Assembly: GCA_024516155.1 (NCBI GenBank)
Contig: JAJJXM010000067.1
Coordinates: forward strand, 186,001 to 250,000
Direction: 5' to 3'
Length of the DNA stretch: 64,000 nt
Origin: Pyronema omphalodes
Taxonomy: Eukaryota; Ascomycota; Pezizomycetes; Pezizales; Pyronemataceae
Part shown: piece after piece, positions 45,501-57,436 of the stretch
Numbering within the stretch: the first letter of the stretch is position 1
Layout of the letters: each line of letters opens with the position of its first letter
Notes under the pieces: model-generated
Told to the model about the DNA's origin: nothing
What the model saw: the letters and a program-made list of their open reading frames with translations, nothing else
Database searches by the model: none
Translations under genes and position numbers: made by a program

Positions 45501-47273
45501 GCAAAATCGGCAGTTAGAGAACGAGGTGAGTGGGCTATCGTTCCTGCGTAACTGAATTTGACTTTAACTCGTGTACAGGTAATCAGAAAGCTGGCTTCCG
45601 GCATCAGCAATACCGGACTGGGCAGTGTGGATGATGGCCTTCTTTGCATCATACCACCTCTCAGCGCCCATGATAAGTTACCTTCATATGCGGCAGTCGA
45701 TGAGGTTGTACAAATCTTAGAAAGAAATGGCCGTGATTGGGGAAAATGTACTGAAGCATATCTTGAGCTTTTGAGCTTTGTTAACCAAACCCCGTCGATT
45801 TCACGGGTTTTTATAATACGGACTGCGGTTGCAACTATCATGTATTTACGACGAATGATGGACATGCTCCAGATTTTCCAACACACCGACCATGAGACAG
45901 AGTTGACACGCCAATTTTTGGAACTGCAAGACTCTTTCTCAAAGCTGCGGGATTTGAATCCCGATGTCAAGGAATATCTCAAGGCAACTTTCACCCTTCA
46001 AAAGCGCTGGAACGACTACCGAATGTTCATGGGCGATGCAGAACCATTTACAGATACCAGTACACCAAATGAAGAAGATGTGTATAACTGTGCGAAGGCT
46101 ACCGGCCATTTCTCCCATCTTCACGAAATGATATGCCGTAATCTGACCTACGAGCCCACTGATGGGCACTCTGAAATCAACGAAGGAGACTGCGTAGGAT
46201 GGACTCCACTGCATTACGCGGTTTTGATGAATAACGAGGGAAATGTCGAGTAAGTCTTGCAATGCAAACTTCACCCTGTTTACGGGCTGCTGATGTCTTC
46301 CAACAGAGCACTGTTACACGCTGGAGCCCACGCGGAAGTCAAGGATCATGGCGGTTGGACTCCTTTACACGTTGCTGCCTCCCTGGGATTTTGCGGCATT
46401 GGCAAACGGCTTCTACCACTTTCCAAGAATGTTATCGCAGACGACGGCTCAACACCACTTCACATTGCCATCAAAAACCGTCAGCTTCATTTTGCGAAGT
46501 TTTTAATCAACAATATGGTGCTACTGACTGTCCGGGACTCCTCACGTCGGACACCACTACACTGGGCATGCGTCTATGCTACAGAAGAATCTGATCTTGC
46601 TGGGCTACTCAATGGTAGCGACATAGGTCTGAAGGATGTGTTGGAAGCCACTCCATTGCACTTACTATGCCTCAACGCCGATATACCGTGCAAGGATCTG
46701 CTTCAACACAACCTCGTGGACGCAAGAGACAAAATGGGCAACAGTCCTCTCATGAACGCCGCTAGCACAGGTCGTACGAGACTTCTGAAAGCTTTAATCA
46801 AGGAAGGGGTTAACAAGGAAGCTGTGAATGACAATCAGCAAACAGCGTTGCATCACGCGGTATCAAACGGACAGAAGGATATTGTCAAAGAATTGCTCGG
46901 TGCTCATGTGAATGTCAATGGTGTGGACGGCGATAAACGCAACAGTCTCCATCTCATCGCTGCTCCGAAGAACGATGATTGTCATTTAATTGCAGAAATG
47001 CCGGTGGGTAAAGGAATTGATATGATGCAACGAAACGCAAAGGATTTAACTCCCCTGAACCTCGCCGTGCAGAATGGCCACCGAAATCCAGCGGAGATCT
47101 TGCTTCAGGGTAAGGCTAGCAACGATACTGATCAGCTGGAAACTCCACAACTCCACAACTCCACGCTGTCTGATCGCCAACCGCACACCACACCTCGAGT
47201 TCGACCCCCCCCCCCCCCCCCAGCTATCTCAACAACCACCCGGAAATCATCAGATTTTCGAGCGGATTATTGA
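42554..47273 (+). CDS. Multi-pass membrane protein with C-terminal ankyrin repeats (about 9 exons)
   Basis: Exons I can support: 42554-42753, a 19-base microexon 42813-42831, 42884-43064, 43110-about 43357, about 43391-43782, 43856-43988, 44061-45525, 45579-46249 and 46307-47273, about 1,420 residues. Apart from the junction near 43357-43391, whose exact sites I could not fix, all introns are GT-AG with matching phase. The N-terminal half has at least five hydrophobic segments: LFALAPLGIITAIVGAIRV, YIAIMFGFCLQYILTFG, MAMMGTLFLFLGMFLCATVI, PLVTVGTFLSISGFILQFVG and SVAQLAATMLMTGVRALI. The text between them (GRARETRATAEVELMSSTSH, VCEIWNGEAIVR) matches a family I recall as widespread but uncharacterised in filamentous ascomycetes. 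After residue 1060 come ankyrin repeats (GWTPLHYAVLMNNEG, GGWTPLHVAASLGF and others). A membrane-anchored sensor or scaffold is a guess. The poly-C at 47203-47221 lies in the last coding part. Confidence 0.75.
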
Positions 47274-47497
47274 ATAGCGCGCTCAATTTACCTACCCGAA
47301 GCCTCTCCGGACCAGGCACGCGCTTTTTCGTCGCGCAAGGGAGGTGAAAGAGAATCACGGCCCCTGAAGACGCCCCTCGGCACAGGCACAAGACGACCTC
47401 GCCACAACCATAAAACAACCACCCGATCGAACTCGTCTTCTCTTCCCTTTAAATCTATCGCTTACCCAATCTCCCATCCCAACTCCTTCACGGTGAC
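47274..47497. other. Spacer, possible promoter of the next frame
   Basis: GC-richer than the preceding gene. It may be the 5' UTR of the truncated frame at 47498, with no specific signal recognised. Confidence 0.3.
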
Positions 47498-47741
47498 ATG
47501 CCCCCACGCTCTCATGGCCCCCGCAAAAAACCAGTTCCCACCGACAAAATGAGCACGCCGAGCCTTAGCGCGAGCCAACACGCTAGCGCAGAGCCGCACT
47601 CCCAACCAACGACACTTGACGACATGCACCTCGACAGTGACACTGACGTCAGCGACGAAGAAAACGCGTCCCCTACACCGACCCCAGCCCGCCGTCCCTC
47701 TCCCCCGCCGCAACCCACCTGTGAACCTGGGTATTGACGCT
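47498..47741 (+). pseudogene. N-terminal fragment of an unknown Pro/Ser-rich protein, cut by an LTR
   Basis: From ATG at 47498 the 79 residues begin MPPRSHGPRKKPVPTDK and contain an acidic stretch (LDSDTDVSDEENAS) and a Pro-rich end. Coding-like text stops where LTR-like sequence begins near 47742. The basic-then-acidic disordered start would fit the N-terminus of a transposon ORF1/gag or a chromatin protein; I cannot tell which. Confidence 0.4.
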
Positions 47742-49074
47742 TTCAATACAGAGGCTTCTTCGATCAGTTCGTCTTCGTAAGGAAGGTATTCAACAAATAG
47801 ATTTTCCCAAGAGCTAGGAAGTAAAGTAATCGATCACAGGCCGAATAAACTTAAGGGTCTCGTCCTGAGGTATTCTGGTGTGGATAGGTATCTCGTAACA
47901 AGAGATCAAGTTGCTGATGCTGGAGGAGACGGTGGGAAGACTTAGGGTCTTTTATAGACTTTCGTCTACAAGTTCGCCCAGACTTCCCAAGGGAACCAAC
48001 TTCCAAACTAAGCCTAGGAGATAAGACGTGACTCAATTCTTTGACAAATCTGCTGATGGCTCGGATCATGCTGTATGCGCAATTATATTAATTGCTCACT
48101 TCCATGATGACCCTCGTTTCAGATTAATCCTTGACATTCCTCGCCGTGCTACCACACCTTCCAATCAGGTATTGGGGTTAAGCGCCTAGTGGAGGATGAC
48201 TCCACTTGAGCGCATAATGCAGTGACTCCTTTGATAATGACATGTGAGTCATATATCTTATGAGTCGTCTTGATCGCAGATCTCCCTAGAGAATCTCGAT
48301 TGCGAGTGAAGGAATCTGACATCATAAGGCGTACCATGCCCTACCGGAGCGCACTGCCCCGTCACATTCCTGTGTGATGTCATTTGCCCCACCTGCGCGC
48401 ACTTGCGCGCAGCCAAACCCTGGTGTGTACGCAAACGCCGTCTTATCTTGCAGTTGGTGGTCATTGGCCTAAGGTCGCGTCATATCAGTTCCATCCAACA
48501 GTTTCCCTGAGTGGTGTTCCTTGCTCCAGGACGTCGTCTCATGCCAATGCAATCTTGACCCTTGTCCTGAGCTCCACTCCTGTTGGCTGACTAGACTCTG
48601 CCTTGTTCCTTGGCCGACTAGCCGCCCAACTCAGACCTCGGATGATCCTATTCGTCTGCCTTGCACTGTCCTGAGAATTCCCTTCTCTTGCAAGCCCTCT
48701 GGTAGCCGTGCTTGGTGCAACACGACCTCAAGTATAAGGAGGTGTCCTTTCGCTGTCGTCTTCTGTCTCCATCAGCGTCGTCTGTAGTTTTCTCATAGGT
48801 AAGTCGACACCCATGAGGTAAGTTGTTCCTCGTTCCCATCCATCTGTGATCCTCCCAAACTGACAGTGAATAACAGGTAGCGACGCCTCGGGCCGGGATC
48901 CTCGTGAGGTCCTTTCGGAAAGTCACGAATCACGTGACGTGGCTAGCTGGAGCTCCTCAGGGGGTTCCGGCCCGGGATACTAACCTTATTATTCATTCTC
49001 CTGTCGAGTTTGCCATGTTCTCATAATGTTATACATGTTACCTATTCTATACGCACACAATATAGCGTGTGACA
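47742..49074 (-). mobile_element. Probable 3' LTR of gypsy element 1 (minus strand)
   Basis: On the minus strand the pol frame is followed by a polypurine-like tract (AACAGGGGGGAGGTGG) and then TGTCACACGCTATATTG, starting at 49074, as expected for an LTR start. A TATAAAAGA motif on the minus strand at about 47948-47957 could be the LTR promoter. The far end near 47742 (GCGTCA) is uncertain. The part at 48672-48815 recurs, inverted relative to this copy, at 57003-57143. Confidence 0.5.
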
Positions 49075-49231
49075 CCACCTCCCCCCTGTTCAAGCTTCGC
49101 CCCGAAGCAAGTAGCTTATCATTCTGTGATCGCACCTCAATTAGTGATCATATATGGATGTAGTCCTCCAACCCCTACATCCTACTACCAACACGACCTA
49201 ATGAAAACCTCGTGGGGAAAAACATTAAGCC

Positions 49232-50593
49232 TTAATCCTTGAGTCGGTAGTCCCTCGGAGAATCAGGATACTTGAGATGAAACTCTCGTAACTTCTCCTG
49301 ACCTCCTACTGAAAAGTTGTCGAATGGTTCTGCCGTCCAGTCTTTTTTGTTGGGCCAACCTAGCCATTTAACAAGGTACAATACACGATTTCCAGATTTA
49401 TAGCTGCTCATGATTTCATCGATATCGTATTCCTCGCTTCCCTCAACATCATCTGCCTCCCGTAACATTTTATTTGTGTCTGGTGGAGCCCGCGTTCCTG
49501 CTCTGAAGGGCTCAAGTAGAGATGTATGGAAGACGTTGTGTATCTTCCATTTTCGTGGGAGCGTGAGTCGTACTGCTGTTGGGGATATGACTTTTTCGAC
49601 ATGGAAGGGACCATGTAGTTTATGATCTAACTTCCTCGATGGGCGTCTTGTTTGTATGTTGCGTCCATCTAACATAATCAAGTCTCCTACTTGGTATTCG
49701 GGTGCCTCCTGTTGTTTCTGGTCTGCATATTTTTTCATTCGTTCTTGTGTTTTCTGAAGGGTTGATTTGGCTCCTTCGTGAATGGTATGCATCCAGTGGG
49801 CGTAGGCTTTGCTGGCTGAGTTGCGCACAGCAGTTGCCGAAGGGTTGCTCGTATTTGGATAAAATCCGTAATTGGCGTAAAAGGGTGAAAGTCCAGTTGC
49901 GCTTGTGACTGAGTTGTTATATGCGAACTCAGCCATGGGTAAGAGGTCAGCCAAGTCGTCCATTTCGTGATTAACAAAAGAGCGGAGGTATGCTTCAATT
50001 GTTTGAATAAGCCGTTCCGTTTGACCGTCAGTTTGTGGGTGGAAGGGTGTTGACATTCTTGGTTTGATTCCCAATGTTCCAAGAAATGCTTTCCAGGCGG
50101 TGCTCGTAAACCTGGAGTCTCAATCTGACACTATATCCTTGGGTAAGCCATGCAACTTCCAAATTTCCTTTGCGAATATTCTGGCAAGGTCTGCAGTTGT
50201 CTTTCCGTCTTTCTGTAAGGGGATGAAGTGCGCCATTTTTGTAAATCGATCAACTATAACCCATAGTTGATCACACCCATTAGATTCTGGTAGGTCGGTA
50301 ATAAAATCCATAGCAATAGATTGCCATCGGGCATACGTCAATTCCAAAGGTTGCAACATTCCATACTTAAGGTGCCTAGCCGTCGTGTCCTTCTGACATT
50401 CCAAACAGCTCTGTATATATTCAATTATCGTTTCATCCATCCTCGGCCACCAAAAGTTTCTTCTTATTAATTCAATGGTCTTATCCTGACCAAAGTGTCC
50501 TGCAATTTTCGAGTCGTGCTCTGATTCCAGGACCATGTTGACTAAATCCTTTGGCACCCATAACTTCTCTTTCCGATAGATTATGCCATCTTC
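49232..50593 (-). pseudogene. Gypsy element 1: integrase and chromodomain (chromovirus pol fragment)
   Basis: Reading minus from 50593: a zinc-finger region (GHFGQDKTIELIRRNFWWP, CLECQKD), then the integrase core (MDFITDLPESNGCDQLWVI, DIVSD, STPFHPQTDGQTERLIQ), then a C-terminal domain and a chromodomain (YDIDEIMSSYKSGNRVLYLV and WLGWPNKKDWTAEPFDN). An in-frame TGA at 50120-50122 interrupts the core after IVSD, where relatives have SDRGSRF; CGA to TGA would explain it. PR, RT and RNase H are missing because element 2 begins at 50594. Chromodomains direct insertion to heterochromatin. Confidence 0.85.
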
Positions 50594-51122
50594 TGTCAGG
50601 GAACTAGGAACGGACGTTCAAAGAACACACTGAACACTACCGGCAAGGGGGACTAGGCGGGTTCCCGGACGGGGAACGGAAAGACAAGGACCGAAGTGCA
50701 CGGCAAACGGAGGGCACACGAAACAGGGACAGGGACAAGGACAAGAGTGACGTGGGACTGGAAGGAGAAGTCTTTATTAAGAACAAGGGAAAGACACAAG
50801 ACGTTCGATGGAGAACTCGACAACGGGGAGGCAAGCCTCCTTATGTACAAAGGGGCGGCCAGCACTCTTGCTGGGCCGTCATCCAACATCTCTACATGAA
50901 AGCTTCCGTTCTCCATCAATTCAACTGCGACGCCACAGCTCTCCAGCTCATGGTACGTCATCCATCATCAATCAGTCTATCAACCACAACGGCACGGCAC
51001 ACACAACAACACAACGACAACACAACACAACACGGCAAGACAACGGCACGATGTCGACAACAACAATGACAACATAATGATGACGCAACAACACAACGGC
51101 TCGTCAGCCGTGTGCCGTGACA
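50594..51122 (-). repeat. 3' LTR of gypsy element 2
   Basis: 529 bp, TG...CA with TGTCA/TGACA inverted tips. It abuts the truncated integrase of element 1. Contains A/C-rich CACAACAA repeats near its right side (about 50998-51060). Confidence 0.85.
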
Positions 51123-51133
51123 GTACCCCCCCG

Positions 51134-54100
51134 TTAGGCTCGAGTTCCTACGAGAGGAGAAGGTTTGTCTGGGTATAACTGATGGAATTTCTCAGCGGCC
51201 TCAGTTTCGGATAGGTTTGTTTCCGGTTCCCAGGTTGGAGAGTCATGGCCGGTCCACTTGACGAGGTACTGCAGGTTTCCTCTTGACCAACGGCTATCCA
51301 GAATTTCATCCACGAACCATTCTTCTTCGCCGTCTACTACTACCGGTAGGGGCGGTGGGATAATCTGGCCAGGGAGGGGGTCCGAAGGGGCTGGGTTTAG
51401 TAGGGACACGGGGAAGGTCCTATGATGTTTCATTGTTTCTGGTATATCCAATTCATAGGCGTGGGATCCAATGGGTCGCAACACGGTGAAGGGGCCTAGG
51501 TGTTTGTTTTCCAGTTTCTTTGAGGGGCGGCGGGTTCTGAGGTTGCGGGCGTCCAGCCATACTAGGTCTCCTGGTTTGAAGACCGGCGCAGGGAGTCGGG
51601 AATTGTCGGCGGCTTCTATGTGCCGGTCTTGGGCGTATTTCATTTCCGAACGTAAGACGTCATGGATGTGTGACATCCTCTCCGCTACCTCGTTCGCTTT
51701 CACTTCTTCAGGATTGTCTGTCCTGATTTCCAGTTCGAAAGAGCATTTGGGGTGTCGGCCGTATATAGCGTAGAACGGAGACAGCGACGTTGTATCCGAT
51801 ACTTGGTTATATGCAGCAAATCCTGCCAGTGGTAAAAATTTCTTCCAATCGTCTTGTAAATAACAGACGTACGCGCGGAGATATTGCTCCGTAACCGCGT
51901 TAATTCTCTCTGTTTGGCCGTCGGTTTGGGGATGGAAGGCCGTACTCGTGGCAATCTCGATACCCATGCAATTTGCCAGGTGTTTCCAGAAGTGGGCCAC
52001 AAATTGCGGACCGCGGTCGGACACTACTGTGTCTGGCAGGCCGTGTAGTTTGAATACGTTTTCCAGGAAGAGTTGCGCGAAGCCTTCTGCGTCTATCGTG
52101 GAGTGACAGGGCACCAAGTGCCGCTGTTCCGTGAGTCGGCAAACCATCGCACATATTGCGTCGAAGCCCTCTGATGTCTTTAGTCCGGTAACAAAGTCCA
52201 CAGATATATTCTGCCAAGGGTGGTGCGGGACCGGTAGGGGCTTCAAGGTTCCATAGGGTGCGTGGCGGGGAGCTTTTGTTCTTTTACAAGTGTGGCAATT
52301 TCGGACGAATTGATCCACATCTTTTCTCATCGAGGGCCAGTAATAATTCCTGGCGAGGAGTTCGAAAGTCTTTGCACGGCCCGGGTGTCCCATGGTGGGG
52401 GGGTCGTGGTGATCTTGTAGTAGTTTCAATCGTAGTTTATCCAGCGCGGGGACATAGAGGCAGTCTCGGTAGTACAATCTGTTTTCCAACACGGAGCAAT
52501 CGGCGAGTGATATGTCCTTACAGATTTGTGTACCGTCTTCCAGCATTCCCAACACTCGGTTGGGGAATGAATCTGTCTTGTAACCCTCTGTAAACAGGAG
52601 GTCCACTTCGGAGGGTGCAAGTTTCATGGGCGGGGTCATGCACAACTGGAAGTTTTCAGGCTTCAGTACAGCTTGCTGGTTCGCTAGTATGCGTTCCTCT
52701 CCCTCTTCCGGGAGGTCGGCGGCTCGTCTTGTCAGGGCGTCCGGTTTTCCTCCCAACGTTCCCGGTCGATAGGTGATCACAAAGTTGAACCGAGACAGGA
52801 ATTCGGACCAGCGTGCTTGTCGTCTGTTTAGCAGCTTTGTCGTCATAAAGTATTCGAGATTCTTGTGGTCTGTTAATACTTTAATAGGGAAGGCGGAGCC
52901 CTCCAAGTGGGGACGCCATTCCTCGAAACAACGAACTATTGCCAGTAGTTCTTTATCATAGATTTCGTAGATGCATTCTGCCGGGGAATGCTTTTTAGAA
53001 TAAAATGCGACGGGGTGTAACACGTTATCGTCGTCGTATTGTGATAAAACTCCAGCAGACACATAGTCAGATGCGTCTGTTTCTACTACAATCGGTTTCT
53101 CGTAGTCGAAGTGCTTGAGAATCGGTGCTAATGTAAATGCATCCTTCAGTCGGTCGAAGGCGCTTTGCTGATCATTACCCCAGGTAAAGGGGATTGCTTT
53201 ACCATCTTTCTTTTTGGTCAGAGCCGTTAGAGGGGAGACCACTTTTGAGTAGTCTTTGATAAATCTTCGGTAAAAATTCGCGAAGCCCAGGAACTCTTGG
53301 ACCTGTTTCAAATTGGTTGGTTCCTTCCAATCTCTCACTGTGGCTACTTTAGAATCCATCATGCGCGCGCCGTCGCGGCCGATGTTGTAGCCCAGGTACT
53401 GTACTTCTGCCTGAGCAAACTTACACTTCTCTGGCTTCAAGTGCAGTTTTCCTTGTTTGAGTCGTTCCAAGATCTTTCGGACGTGTGCGGTGTGATTGGC
53501 CTTTGTTTCGGAGAATACGAGGATATCGTCCAAGTATGCCGTACAAAACTGGTCCAGGTATGGTCTCAGGACATCATTTATAAATGCCTGGAAATCGGCA
53601 GGCGCGTTGGTGAGCCCAAAGGGCATCACTTTCGACTCAAATAGGCCGTACCTTGTGCGGAAGGCCGTCTTCCATTCTTCGCCTTCTGCCATTCTGATAA
53701 GGTTATAAGCGCTGCGGACATTAAGGGTCGTAAAGTATTGAGCTTTGGAAAGATTCATCATCGTTTCCTGTATCAATGGCAGCGGGTACCGGTTCTTCTC
53801 GGTACCTTCATTCAGTCTCCGGTAATCGACACACAGGCGTAGGGATCCGTCTGGTTTTTTCACGAATAATATCGGCGAGGCGGCTGGTGATTGGGAGCGT
53901 TGTATAAATCCTTTCTCCAAATTCTCATCGAGCCACGTTTTCAGCGTCTGCAACTCGTTGCGTGACAGCGAGTATAGCGGGCCAAAGGGGGGGACGAATC
54001 CCTCTTTCAGTGGGATCTTGTGGTTGTAAGGTCGGTGTGGGGGGAGTTCTTTCGCGTTGACCTCCTTGAATAGATCGAGGTAGTCATGATACTCTTCGGG

Positions 54101-54802
54101 GATCATGTCTTTCAGTTCGTCATCCGTGAGGGGGGGCTTGTCTTGTAGGGCGACGGTGATCTCGTCCAACGATAGCGAGAACACTGTCAGGCTTTCGTCT
54201 TCTACCATTTCTTTGAAGTCGGAGATGGTTAGACTTGAGATCGCTATTGGGGGTTCGTCCGGGGGGTCGGGGACCGAGTCTTCTAACTCCGGCATGGGGT
54301 TTGTGTCGGGCTCGTGGACAGCGGGAGGGGGCCTCGAGTCCAGGACCTCGACACCGGTTGTGCTTACGGGCAACGGGGTGCAGTTCCTTAGGCAGTATTG
54401 GGAGTCGAAGCTTACAGTGTTGGAACTGAAGCTTATTGTTACATCGTGTTTCTTCAACCAGGGGATGCCCAACACCACCGGGTAGTGACCCATCTTGGTG
54501 ACAAACATGGGAAGGGTTTCCGAGTGACCGTTGATGGTACACTCTACTTGGGCGAGGTGTGTGATTTTTCCTGAGGATATGGGGCGGCCGTCGATAACTT
54601 CGACTGTTCGGGCGGTAGATAGGGGGGTTAGGGGGAGTTTGTGATGGCGGGCGAAATTGCGGTCAACAAAGGCGATACCAGTGGCGCCGCAGTGAACGAG
54701 CGCTACTGTTTTCACGGAGCGGTTATTGGAAAACAAGGAACAGGAGAGAACAAGGTGTTTGCATTCTAACTTTCCAGTAAAACTTGCGCCCGATAATAGC
54801 AA
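51134..54802 (-). pseudogene. Gypsy element 2 pol polyprotein, open but catalytically altered
   Basis: The frame is open for 1222 residues: protease, RT, RNase H, integrase and chromodomain. At the protease active site the sequence reads LVHCGATG; His37 stands where the family has Asp (the plus-strand element here reads MVDCGATE). In the RT, motif A reads TTLNVRSAYN; Asn361 replaces the first catalytic Asp, though AYLDDILVFS is intact. RNase H (ETDASDYVSAGVL), the HHCC finger (GHPGRAKTFELLARN, CHTCKR), integrase core (VDFVTGL, VSDRGPQF, HPQTDGQTERIN) and chromodomain (EWFVDEILDSRWSRGNLQYL) look normal. The copy is therefore expected to be inactive despite having no stop codon. Confidence 0.88.
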
Positions 54803-54855
54803 TGTATCAGCAATAATATTCCCACCAGCGGCAGAGCCATCTTCTTGCAGCTGGT

Positions 54856-56436
54856 TTATTCTTTTCCCGACACCTCTTCTTCAGTATCCAATAATTCCAC
54901 GCTCGCCACTTTAACGTTCGTCTTGGCGGGGCACGACGCAGCCATGTGGCCGAGGCCACCGCAGTAGAGGCAACGTCCTTCTGACAGGCGGGTCGCGCGC
55001 TCCTGTGCCGACAGTTTCTGACGGGGTCCCTGGGCAGGGGTTTGCTTGCTGGAGGAGGCGGTGGTGGCTTGGGTAGCGGGGGTGGGGCGACTGGTGGCGG
55101 GGGGTGGCGGTGGTAGTGGGTTTAACTTGGCCGCGGTTGGTACGCAGCTTGCGGAGGTTCTCAAGTGCTCTCAATTGGGAGTCCAATTTTTGGCACTGGT
55201 CAACAAATTCGTGCATCGTGGTAGTGGGCGGGGTGCCAACCAACCTTTCGTGCAGCTCGAGGGACAGGCCGTTACGCAGGGCATCCACGGTGGCGGCTTC
55301 GTCCCAGCCTAACTCTGCGACTAGGCGGGAGAACTCTGCATAATAGTGCGACAATTCGCGGTTGTTTTGTCGGAGATTTTGTAGTTTGAAACGAGCCGTT
55401 GCGCGCTCGTCCGGGTCTCCAAAGGTACGCTGTAAAATTTTAATGACGCCCTCGACGTCGTTGAGGGCCCAGCGGTTGCCATTTTCCTTGATATAAGGAA
55501 GAATGTGATCCAAGGCGCGTCCGGGGAGGCGGCCCATGGCATAAGAAATCCGTTTATGAGGGGTCGGGAAACGTAGTTCGTCGCTCACCAACTTGATGCG
55601 AAGCAAGGAGACAAAGCGGCGGAGGTCCTCCCTGTTGGACCCGTCGAAGGTTGGCGGATCCGAGATTTTGTCTCCGGTCACGCGGATGCCAGGGGAGGCG
55701 AGTAGCGCGTTGATGAGTTCACGCTGGCGGGTGAGCTCCTTCTCGTAATAGTGAATTTCATTCGTATCGGCTTGTTCCTCCGGGGTTAGGAGGATTTCGG
55801 GGTCTCAGGGGGGGGGGTCTTGGAATTGGTGCGATTATAGCGGGGGCGGGGGCTGCGGCTGCGGCTGTGGTAGGGGGTGCGGCGGCTCGCGGTGCTGGTT
55901 CTGGGCCGTTCGGGTAAACCTTGACGGAGCCAGTCTGGATCACGACAGGGGGAATGGGGGCAGGGGTGGGAGCTTCCGGAGCGCGGGAGGCGACAGGGCT
56001 GGATACCCGAGTGCTGTTACGGGAGCCGGGGGTTTCCGCGAGGTCGTTTAAGAGATAACCCGTGGGGTGGTCCTGAGCGTCTAAGATGGATTGTGCGTGT
56101 TGTTTGGTGAAAGTAAGCGGTTCATGGCCATCAGGGAACTGGGTCATGGCGGCAGCGTTCACAATTTGCTGCCAGTGTCCTTCGTCAATAAGTTTAATAT
56201 GCATTCTGGCGGGCTCTGAGGATTGGCTTGAGTCTGATGGTGTGGCGGATGTGCTCCTGGTAAGTGTAGTCCTGGAGTTCCCAGCGGACCACAAGGTAGC
56301 AGTTATTTTCTGCTCGTCGGATGGTTCTTCGCACTGCGCCAGCGAATCTGTCGGGAATCCCAAAGGTTTCGTTTAGGGTGTGCGCTTCCAGGGCTTGTTT
56401 TAATGCGTAGGTCCAAGCAGAACCGGTGGGGTTCAT
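54856..56436 (-). pseudogene. Gypsy element 2 gag, multiply frameshifted
   Basis: Starting at ATG 56436 (MNPTGSAWTYALKQALEA), reading must shift near 56210 (into ARMHIKLIDEGHWQQIV), again at the poly-C/poly-G tract near 55805-55817, and again near 55130. The central part has capsid-like text (FVSLLRIKLVSDELRF, FGDPDERATARFKLQNLRQN), and the end has the knuckle CLYCGGLGHMAASC. A stop precedes pol by some 50 bases. At least three indels make it non-functional; two lie at or near homopolymers. Confidence 0.8.
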
Positions 56437-56471
56437 GCGTGTTGGTTGAATAATTATTCGATCGAACGTAA

Positions 56472-57005
56472 TGTCAGGGAACTAGGAACGGACGTTCAAA
56501 GAACACACTGAACACTACCGGCAAGAGGGACTAGGCGGGTTCCGGGACGGGGAACGGCAGGACAAGGACCGAAGTGCTCGTCAGACGGACGGCACACGAA
56601 ACAGGAACAGGGACAAGGACAAGAGTGACGTAGGACTGGAAGAAGAAGTCTTTATTAGGAGCAAGGGAAAGACACAAGACGTTCGATGGAGAACTCGACA
56701 ACGGGGAGGCAAGCCTCCTTATGTACAAAGGGGCGGCCAGCACTCTTGCTGGGCCGTCATCCAACATCGCTACATGAAGCTTCCGTTCTCCATCAATTCA
56801 CCTGCGACGCCACAGCTCTCCAGCTCGTGGTACGTCATCCATCATCAATCAGTCTATCAGTCACAACGGCACGGCACACACAACAACACAACAACACAAC
56901 AGCAACACAACACAACACGGCAAGACAACGGCACGATGTCAATCAACAACCACGACAACATAATGATGACGCAACACAACGGCTCGTCAGCCGTGTGCCG
57001 TGACA
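56472..57005 (-). repeat. 5' LTR of gypsy element 2
   Basis: 534 bp, matching the LTR at 50594-51122 with scattered substitutions (for example GGGGGACT versus AGAGGGACT near its start). Just beyond it on the minus strand is TTACGTTCGATCG, the position expected for the primer-binding site; I could not match it to a tRNA. Confidence 0.85.
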
Positions 57006-57143
57006 CATGGGTGTCGACTTACCCATGAGAAAACTACCGACGACGCTGATGGAGGCAGAAGACGACGGCAAAGGGACACCTCCTCATACTTGAGGTTGTG
57101 TTCCACCAAGCACGGCTACCAGAGGGCTTGCAAGAGAAGGGTA
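57006..57143 (+). repeat. Inverted LTR fragment of the gypsy element 1 family
   Basis: This is the reverse complement of 48672-48815 with about a dozen differences (GGGTGTCGACTTACC, GCACGGCTACCAGAGGGC and neighbours are shared). It is wedged between the 5' LTR of element 2 and the presumed LTR start of element 3. Confidence 0.8.
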
Positions 57144-57356
57144 TTGTCACGAAGCGCTAAGGATGTGCTTCTGGGGGGAATTGTAACCACAGCCGGGCTG
57201 TGGTTCGTGGGCGTGACACTGGGGATGGCGTATGTCACGGTCAGGGTTTAGGTGAGGAGGTGGAGCTAGGGTTAGGCGAGAGGGAGGAGTTAGGGTTTAG
57301 GCGGAGGACAGGGGGGTAAGTTCAGGAGGGAACGAGGAGGGTTTCCTCTAGGTTTG

Positions 57357-57436
57357 GATTATGTTTTGTATTGTGTTTTGATTATGTTTTGTATTGTGTT
57401 TTGTTTATGTTTTGTATTGTGTTTTGTTATGTTTTA
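57357..57436 (+). repeat. 23-bp tandem repeat in the element 3 LTR
   Basis: Three units of GATTATGTTTTGTATTGTG plus TTTT (the third begins GTTTATG) and a partial fourth. Confidence 0.85.

Larger units (their letters stand above)
50594..57005 (-). mobile_element. Gypsy element 2, full-length chromovirus with two LTRs
   Basis: Direct repeats at 50594-51122 and 56472-57005 start TGTCAGGG and end CCGTGACA on the plus strand. Between them, on the minus strand, are gag (56436-54856) and pol (54802-51134). A G-rich tract just inside the left LTR (minus AACGGGGGGGTAC) is the polypurine tract. The LTRs differ at several percent of positions in the part I compared. The outer flanks (TCTTC left, CATGG right) do not form a duplication. 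Confidence 0.85.
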
